DNA of 64,000 nt from Hysterium pulicare CBS 123377 (Eukaryota > Ascomycota > Dothideomycetes > Hysteriales > Hysteriaceae): NCBI GenBank assembly GCA_000467715.1, contig AJFK01000193.1:1-64000 (forward strand), read 5' to 3'. Under the pieces are notes generated by a model that saw only the letters and a program-made list of their open reading frames with translations, had not been told where the DNA came from and did no database searches. The translations under genes and the position numbers were made by a program. Positions 58,086 through 64,000 of the stretch are shown in pieces. The number at the start of each line of letters is the position of its first letter. Position 1 is the first letter of the stretch.

Positions 58086-59801
58086 TCAGAGACTAAGCGC
58101 GTTGGGAGGTGTTGGAATCAAGTCATCTTCATCATCTTCCTCCCCCTTATACTCCCCCTCTAACTGCTTTGCTATGTTTTTTCTCGAGAATTTCTCTAAA
58201 AAGAACTTTCGTACCAGAGCCGCTAGCCTATAGGTACTGTCAAGTGTACAGTAGCCAATAACCTCGGCATCATTCGTGTAATAAACGATCATGGGTTTTG
58301 CCAGGTTGATGGCTGCCAAAGGGTGTGGTTCGAATGTGCAACCCAGGTCTACCTCAATAGGTAAATGTTTAGTCGGATTTTCATATTCATCGTTGCCCTC
58401 TTTTCTGAAACCTAAGAAGTGGGCTTGGACTTCGAGTGGAAGGTGCTTTATGCCGGTCCCGTTATGAGTGTACGAGGAGAAACCCAACAAATGGTCGCCG
58501 TCACAACCTGCCCCGACGACCACAATTCGCGTCTTTATGATGAATTCTCCTTTTTGGGTGTCAATCACGTAGTCCCCTTCGCGCTGTCTCTGGCTCATCT
58601 TGAGCTCAGACACAGGGACGGTAATGATATCGCCTGGCTTAAAGGTATTCGCTGGTACAGGCCTCCGAACCCGGCGGCGCACATGGCCAGGGGTAGTCTT
58701 CTTCAAAGTATTGCTTCGGTTGCCATTGGTTCCGATCGACATTCGCGACCCATGCGAAGCCACGAATGTTGATCCAATGTTGAGTACGGTTGCTCGACCT
58801 ACCAGTGTTGTTAAACCCGGAGGTTGGCCTGTAGGAGACGGCACGACGGGGTTGCGAACAGGTGGTGGTGGCATATGACCTGATCCTCCATCAATCTGGT
58901 CTGGACGCTTAAGTGGTGTATAATGGTCGTCGCTTCTACGAGGTCCATTTCCAGATTGGCTGGTGCCATCAGTACCCTCTATCCGACGCCGCTTGTTAGA
59001 GTGACCGGTCGGGTCTGCTTCTACTTCTGACTGGCTGGCGGAATCAGAAACTTGCTTTCGTTTAGGTGGGGGTACACCAAGATCTGGGGGCGGGCCATAA
59101 TCTAAGGGCGCCGATTCGTAGCGACCCGAAGTATTCACTTCTTCGTCCCAATGGGGAATACGACAATAAGGGGGGTTGCTCCTAAAAGATCCCGTCGAGA
59201 AAGCAGAAGGTCCATTCATACCTCGTATGTTGGAAGTCTCTGAATTCATATATTCCCGACGGTCAGCATTTCGCTCAGAATCTTGGATAAACCCTTGAGA
59301 TCGTCCACGATCGGTGTCATGAGTTGGCTCGTGAGACTCGGCGTTACGTCCATTCCCCATTGATAATCGATTCCTATCCTCTGGGATTGTAATGTCGTTG
59401 ACCTCGTAATCCTCCCAATACTGATGGCGATCGGGAGAGGGAGCGGGAACGGGGTCCCAATTACGATCCTGAGATCTACCATTGTCGTAATCCGTAAATT
59501 CACGAGTCTCAGCATTTCGTATGTTTGTCGTCGTGCGTTCAGCCCTGTCTCGCTGTGCCAGGATGTCACCGAATAACTCCCGAGGCTGACGATGGCGATT
59601 TTCAACCGGGGAGGGTCGATATGTATCAGCTACATGGCGTCCATGCTGGGGGGCAACGTCTTGAGAACCATTGCTGGCTTCGTGGGTCTCGCCACGTCTA
59701 TCACGATCCTCTGATTGGCTTGCACGGTCTCTATCTGTGGAGTATCGACGAAAGCGTCCTCCTCGAAATCGTCCCCTACTTGGCGCATCCCGCTCGGCCA
59801 T
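58086..59801 (-). CDS. DUF6590-like protein with long RG/Asp-rich N-terminus
   Basis: A single exon of 571 residues. Residues 1-370 are disordered, beginning with an RG-rich RGRFRGGRFRR and continuing with Asp/Arg/Asn-rich segments (EDRDRRGETHE, NRLSMGNGRN). KRRRI suggests nuclear import. The C-terminal domain (about 385-550) follows the DUF6590-like order: FKPGDIITVPV, FIIKTRIVVVGAGCDG with HLLGFSSYTHNGTGI, a second helical block, AAINLAKPMIVYYTNDAEVI and GYCTLDSTYRLAALVRKFFL. The end is acidic (EEDDEDDLIP). It is a relative of the gene at 55004-56162, with a much longer tail. Function unknown; an RNA- or chromatin-linked role is suggested only by the RG-rich start. Confidence 0.75.
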   Translation of the reverse strand: MAERDAPSRGRFRGGRFRRYSTDRDRASQSEDRDRRGETHEASNGSQDVAPQHGRHVADTYRPSPVENRHRQPRELFGDILAQRDRAERTTTNIRNAETREFTDYDNGRSQDRNWDPVPAPSPDRHQYWEDYEVNDITIPEDRNRLSMGNGRNAESHEPTHDTDRGRSQGFIQDSERNADRREYMNSETSNIRGMNGPSAFSTGSFRSNPPYCRIPHWDEEVNTSGRYESAPLDYGPPPDLGVPPPKRKQVSDSASQSEVEADPTGHSNKRRRIEGTDGTSQSGNGPRRSDDHYTPLKRPDQIDGGSGHMPPPPVRNPVVPSPTGQPPGLTTLVGRATVLNIGSTFVASHGSRMSIGTNGNRSNTLKKTTPGHVRRRVRRPVPANTFKPGDIITVPVSELKMSQRQREGDYVIDTQKGEFIIKTRIVVVGAGCDGDHLLGFSSYTHNGTGIKHLPLEVQAHFLGFRKEGNDEYENPTKHLPIEVDLGCTFEPHPLAAINLAKPMIVYYTNDAEVIGYCTLDSTYRLAALVRKFFLEKFSRKNIAKQLEGEYKGEEDDEDDLIPTPPNALSL

Positions 59802-60375
59802 GATTTTTTTCTTAACCTGAAGGTTTTGTTGAAAGGTTGTGGTCTTGTCTTAATCGGTGCAGGTAAGGAAATTCGAGCTTGAAGTGATGAGAAACTACAC
59901 GGAGTCGAGGGAGGCTTTATTAGACTTGTTGCAGAGCAACAAACCGGCGAATTCATCTTGTGAATTCAAGATGGTATTCAATCCATGCTTTGAACACAGT
60001 GTTGCCTGCCTAAGGAGCAGCATTATACACTTACAGCAATGATCGTGAATTCTGTTGTTCACAGCAGCATTCAGTGATATGAATTAGTGAATGGACAGTA
60101 GGTGATTGAGGCCGCACAAAGAATCAAAGAAAGGAGGCTTAGAGCAGGGTTGTCCCGAAATAGCGCTGAACGTTAACAAAGAGAGCGGTTTGTTAGCTCA
60201 CAAAGTCATCACCCAAGAGAGTATGTTCCAAGGCCCTTCACAGAAAAGAAAGAATCCAGCCACTTATTTGCACTAAAATTCTCTTCTCGCACATTCTCAA
60301 AATCCTTCAAGATTTACATCCCACCACTTTCTGGACCACAGCTGTTACTTTGAGTTCTTAATTTCTCTCTGGACC
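59802..60375. other. Divergent intergenic interval
   Basis: No gene; 0.57 kb between divergent genes, carrying both promoters. Confidence 0.5.
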
Positions 60376-61908
60376 ATGAGACCGTGGAAGCCTCTGATAA
60401 AGAATTTTCTCCAAATATGCGAGCGGATCGGCTTTTATCGCACTGAGTCGCAGACCTCCGATAGCATCGAGACATTTCCCGAAAGCGCCAAGCCCTCATC
60501 AAGTTCTGATAGTTCCCACAATCTCAGTAGTTCCCACAGCTCCAGAAGTTCTCAAATCCCTCAAAGTTCCCGGGTTTCTCAGTGGTCAGAACAGCCGGAA
60601 CACTCTCAAGATCTACACCCCTTTCAAGATCAACACCGTTCTCCAAGTCCTCCAAGTCCTCAAGGATCGGATGAATTTATCGAGGAGCCACTATGGCCTG
60701 GAATAGCCGAGTGGTTCTTTGACGGGGAAGAGGAGTACGATTACGATCCGGGGCCCGCAAGAATGATAAAAGCCTTTGACAATGATAAAGCATATCCAGC
60801 TATCCTGCTTTCATACGATCTCTCAAGGCGGATTCAGAATAGCATAACGGCGGATCGTAATCTCTATTACACTAGGAAAGAAATTCAGGCAAGATGTGCG
60901 GACATCTCTGAAGAGAAACATGCGCTTAACATAAAACTTCGGGACAACAGTAGGGCTCGAGAAATCTTGCAAAGAAAGGCGGCGCGAAGCGGAGGTCCAA
61001 CGGATGAGCAACAAAAGAGGATTGAGGAGCTCCAAGGAATATGTGATCAAATCAGGCAGGACATTTTGGTATGCGAGGATAAAAAGGAACGCCTCCAGGA
61101 TCATATCCGTGAGGCTCAAAATAAGCAAGCAGGACGTTTGGAACACGTTCTTAGGAGGTTGGAGGACGTTTTCATACGGTGCGAACTAATGTTACCAGAT
61201 AGAACAGCCTTGAACAATCTGAACAATCGAGCAGCTAACGTCGATGAATGGAGGAGATACGAAGGTGGCGCTCAAAGAACACAATCTGGATTCGTTGAAG
61301 AAGCGCACCTAGCGGCAGCATCTGCTAGTGAAAGAGAACACAAGGAGGCTGTCGCCGCAGCGAGGCAAGATCGAGAAGCTCGCAGAATAGAATTTCAGCA
61401 GGCCGGAGAAGCTTTTGATTACCACCACGACAGGAATACCTACCATCGAGAACTTCGAATGTACATCGATCGTCAGGTCAATCGTCCGAACATTGATCTG
61501 AAAAAGGAGTTTGATATTGCGCACTTGCAGAAAGGACAGAGGCTTACAACAAAACTGTTGGAGGCCGAGAAAGCCTATGAAGATGCTAGGATCCAAGCCA
61601 AGCGTCTAGATATACTACCCGACGTGGACCAAGAGTCGCAGTTCGGAGACTGGGCAGATGATGGATACAAGCAGCAGAGCGAAGTCGGGTCAGACGTCAG
61701 CCATGGACGCGTCAAGACATGGCTGGCCGGGGTCCAAGGCCAGATGCTAATGCCCAGACGTCGACAAAAAGAGCCTCCTAGAGGAAAAAAGAGATCTAGA
61801 TCCTCTGAAACCGATCTCCTTTTTGACAGCGTCAGTGTAATCGCTGAGGGTCGCAAGCGAAGGAAAATTGATCGCTGGGCCCAAGATGTGCGCGGCGGCT
61901 ACTATTAA
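60376..61908 (+). CDS. Unknown coiled-coil protein, parent of a tandem partial copy
   Basis: A single exon of 510 residues. After a basic start comes a Ser-rich repeat region (SSSSDSSHNLSSSHSSRSSQ), an acidic segment (DGEEEYDYDPG), and then about 260 residues of heptad-like helix (KAARSGGPTDEQQKRIEELQ and ARQDREARRIEFQQ). The end carries the motif LLFDSVSVIAEGRKRRKIDRW and finishes with VRGGYY. No named domain is seen. The closing motif (acidic, FDSxSVIA, then KRRK) recurs in the decayed copy at 62300-63073, so it may be a functional peptide. Probably nuclear by its basic clusters. Confidence 0.65.
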   Translation: MRPWKPLIKNFLQICERIGFYRTESQTSDSIETFPESAKPSSSSDSSHNLSSSHSSRSSQIPQSSRVSQWSEQPEHSQDLHPFQDQHRSPSPPSPQGSDEFIEEPLWPGIAEWFFDGEEEYDYDPGPARMIKAFDNDKAYPAILLSYDLSRRIQNSITADRNLYYTRKEIQARCADISEEKHALNIKLRDNSRAREILQRKAARSGGPTDEQQKRIEELQGICDQIRQDILVCEDKKERLQDHIREAQNKQAGRLEHVLRRLEDVFIRCELMLPDRTALNNLNNRAANVDEWRRYEGGAQRTQSGFVEEAHLAAASASEREHKEAVAAARQDREARRIEFQQAGEAFDYHHDRNTYHRELRMYIDRQVNRPNIDLKKEFDIAHLQKGQRLTTKLLEAEKAYEDARIQAKRLDILPDVDQESQFGDWADDGYKQQSEVGSDVSHGRVKTWLAGVQGQMLMPRRRQKEPPRGKKRSRSSETDLLFDSVSVIAEGRKRRKIDRWAQDVRGGYY

Positions 61909-62299
61909 AAGGACCCTAATTGTTGGTTTCCTGTTGCTGAGTGTAGCTCGTTGGAATCATTTGATTTGTTTCGATCAAAATCGATTTTGTTAGAAAGCTG
62001 AAGTGATATCCCTGTGGACCGAAATAATCTCTGGGTGCAAATCTCCTGTGGTAAGTGGCACCTCTTCCTAATTAGTTCTAGCCAGCAAATACTAAAAGAA
62101 CTCTTGCCGGACAGAATAAGAAATCGAAATGAGTGTCCGCATGCCTGAGCGCGAGACTGCTTAAGAGAAGGGCTTTCGAAAAGAATACAATGATATATTA
62201 GTTCGATGACGGTAATTGAAATGGAGGAAGTATGAGTGACTGATGTTCAAGGAGGGAAAGAAGAAGATGCGTTTTTGCGCGACGACGTCTTCGGTTCAG
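61909..62299. other. Spacer between tandem copies
   Basis: No gene. It separates the 510-residue gene from its partial copy; short similarities to the parent begin only near 62300. Confidence 0.45.
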
Positions 62300-63073
62300 C
62301 ATCGGCGTGAAGGAATTCCCAACAGACTGGACAAAAGCTCACTAGGAGGTTGATAAACGCTGAAAAGGATTACGAGGTTACCAAGGCCAAGGCAAAAGAT
62401 ATCGGAGTCCCTCATGGTCGTGATCAAGAGTCCCAATTTGCGGACATAGGAGACGATAGCACGGCAAGTCTCGAAGTGGACCACGTGCCACAAGTAAACC
62501 GTGACAGCTTCCAGAAATGGCTGGAGAACACCAATGAAGCTCTTCAACTCGATGCAAACCAAGTAAACCTGGTCGAAAATGCAACCAGTTCGTCAAAAGA
62601 TCCAGAGGCTGTAGTGCCGCCCCAAGACCAGGAACCGCAGTCTAAGGGAATCAAAAGGAAAAAGCCGGAGTCTGAGGATCCTTTGACCGACAACGTCGGC
62701 ACGCTCCAGGGTATCATCAAACGATCGCCAGGCCGTCGCACCGCCCAAGGACCACGAACCGCAGCCCAAAGGAAGGAAGAAGATAAGGCCGGAGCCCGAA
62801 GCTCCATTAATTGACAGCGCCAGCGTTGCCGTGCGAGATCGTAAACGGCTAAAACGAAGTAACGAGGTTTCGGCGCCCCCCATGGTATCGTCAACAGGGT
62901 CCGAAGCCCTGACCCTGCCTCAGGATAACGAATCGCATTTGCAAGGAACTAATAGCTCAAGTTCAGAAATCGAAGATCCTTTGTTCGACAGCATCAGCGT
63001 GATCGCGCGAGATAGCAAAAGGCGAAAGCGAATCGATGGCTGGGCGAAAGAAGTGCGGGGAGGCCAATATTAG
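62300..63073 (+). pseudogene. Partial tandem copy of the coiled-coil gene, decayed
   Basis: The 3' third of the gene at 60376-61908 is repeated here. GQKLTRRLINAEKDYE matches parental GQRLTTKLLEAEKAYE, and DQESQF is shared. The C-terminal motif has multiplied to three units: PLTDNVGTLQG at about 62682, PLIDSASVAVRDRKRLKR at about 62805 and PLFDSISVIARDSKRRKR at about 62972, with the end VRGGQY. The first unit lies in one frame and the other two in another, and there is no start codon or upstream half. Units share the lead-in PPQDQEPQSKG / PPKDHEPQPKG. It is a truncated duplicate, probably not expressed as a full protein. Confidence 0.6.
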
Positions 63074-64000
63074 AAGATACTTGCTTATATAATCCAGAGG
63101 TCTTTACAACATTAGTATAAAAGGTAGGATCGTAGTAGGAATGGTAGTACTGCAGATAGAGGTCGTCGAAAAGGCTTGGCTCAAAGCGGGGTCGGACTAA
63201 GATTCCGCTGGTGAATAATCAATTCTTAGCGCAGATATCAACAATACAACTTTCCCGTCACGAATGGGGAATGATGGCCCGGAAGAGTCCCACTCAACGA
63301 TGACCATCTTCAAGAACCACCTTCGTTCCTAATCCCTCGCATTCACGATCCTTCAGACCAAGAAACATTCCTAGTACTCTCTCCGCAATAACGCGTCGAT
63401 ATAGCTGGGCAACCACCCTTAACACCACGGAAGCCAGGTTCATACTTCTTGTCAAGGAACTACGTGGAGTTATATCATAAATGGCTGGCCCTCTATACAC
63501 ATTGGGGTTTTGGGAAGGTTGGATATGTAAGTACTCGGTCAACTAGCTTATTTATTTATATGTGCGAGTGGATAATGAGCGATCCAACGGGAGGCTTCCA
63601 ATTGAATTCGTATGGTACCACATCTTCCCCTAGGGGAAAATCATCTTAAATCTATACAATTTTTCATGGCTACGTAAAGCGAAAGCAAATAAGAACTATC
63701 AAACTAGGCTTATGACCAAAACTAAGTCCCCTTAGATGAGGGTGGTATTAGATCTCTCAAAGTTCCCTAGTGGTCAAGACACGCGTCACTTAGGATTTTG
63801 CCATGCTTCCAGATCTAATCCTTCCAGCGAATTTCGACAGCGGAGAATGGCTTTTATTATGTATCACATGTCGTCTACCAAGGCTGTAATAACTGAAATT
63901 CAATTGATCTAAGAAGCTGGGGTCACGCACTAATCTCCTCACTCATCATCGATTCCGTTCATCAACTTCCCTTCCCACAAATGCATATGATGCTTGACCA
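63074..64000. other. Intergenic, right end of window
   Basis: No supported gene in the last 0.9 kb; short overlapping frames only. A gene beginning beyond the window cannot be excluded. Confidence 0.45.

Overview
The window looks like nuclear DNA of a filamentous ascomycete (Pezizomycotina, most like Leotiomycetes/Helotiales). The genes are widely spaced, lie on both strands and are cut by short GT-AG introns, mostly 47-113 bp with CTAAC/CTGAC-like branch sites. The contents are also typical of these fungi: a HET-domain gene, a patatin-like 'FabD/lysophospholipase-like' multidomain gene, DUF6590-like genes, a GH28 pectinase, MYND zinc fingers and an X325/BIM1-like copper protein. I saw no rRNA, tRNA, CRISPR, telomere repeat or intact transposon. 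Exons were joined by eye from splice signals and frame, and every join reported as intact sums to a multiple of three.

Layout. 1-9.4 kb is gene-poor, with one candidate two-exon gene (4650-5210) and a dispersed repeat. 9.4-18.2 kb holds a conserved unknown protein, a broken small secreted protein gene, a secreted GH28 enzyme, a MYND gene carrying an in-frame stop, and a small four-helix membrane protein. 19.3-26.6 kb holds a molybdenum-cofactor sulfite-oxidase-like enzyme, a membrane protein with a Pro-rich segment, an unknown soluble protein and a GT31-like glycosyltransferase with a C-terminal PAN/Apple-like module. 27.8-36.7 kb holds the most striking locus: an 11-exon gene for a 1676-residue protein (zinc finger, GTPase, RING-like finger, patatin lipase, disordered tail), followed on the same strand by a disordered, basic, UIM-bearing protein. 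37.3-42.7 kb holds a four-exon, eight-cysteine secreted protein, a HET gene and, divergent from it, a MYND-pRiA4b ORF-3-like gene killed by two stops. 43.5-54 kb holds an Ntn-hydrolase asparaginase, a single-pass surface protein, a 14-TM MFS transporter, a C2H2 protein, the X325 copper protein and a conserved protein with a probable 3' frameshift. 55-63 kb holds two DUF6590-like genes, an unknown basic protein, and a coiled-coil gene with a decayed partial tandem copy.

How the genes may work together. The GTPase-RING-patatin gene, the HET gene, the UIM/disordered protein and the DUF6590-like pair are the sort of lineage-variable genes found in fungal allorecognition or innate-immunity neighbourhoods. 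They suggest nucleotide-controlled lipase and HET death effectors about 6 kb apart. That link is inference from domains and position. The GH28, X325 and small Cys-rich secreted genes point to a plant- or litter-associated life. Several neighbours are freshly broken, two of the changes being CpA-to-TpA transitions, so the accessory part of the window is turning over.
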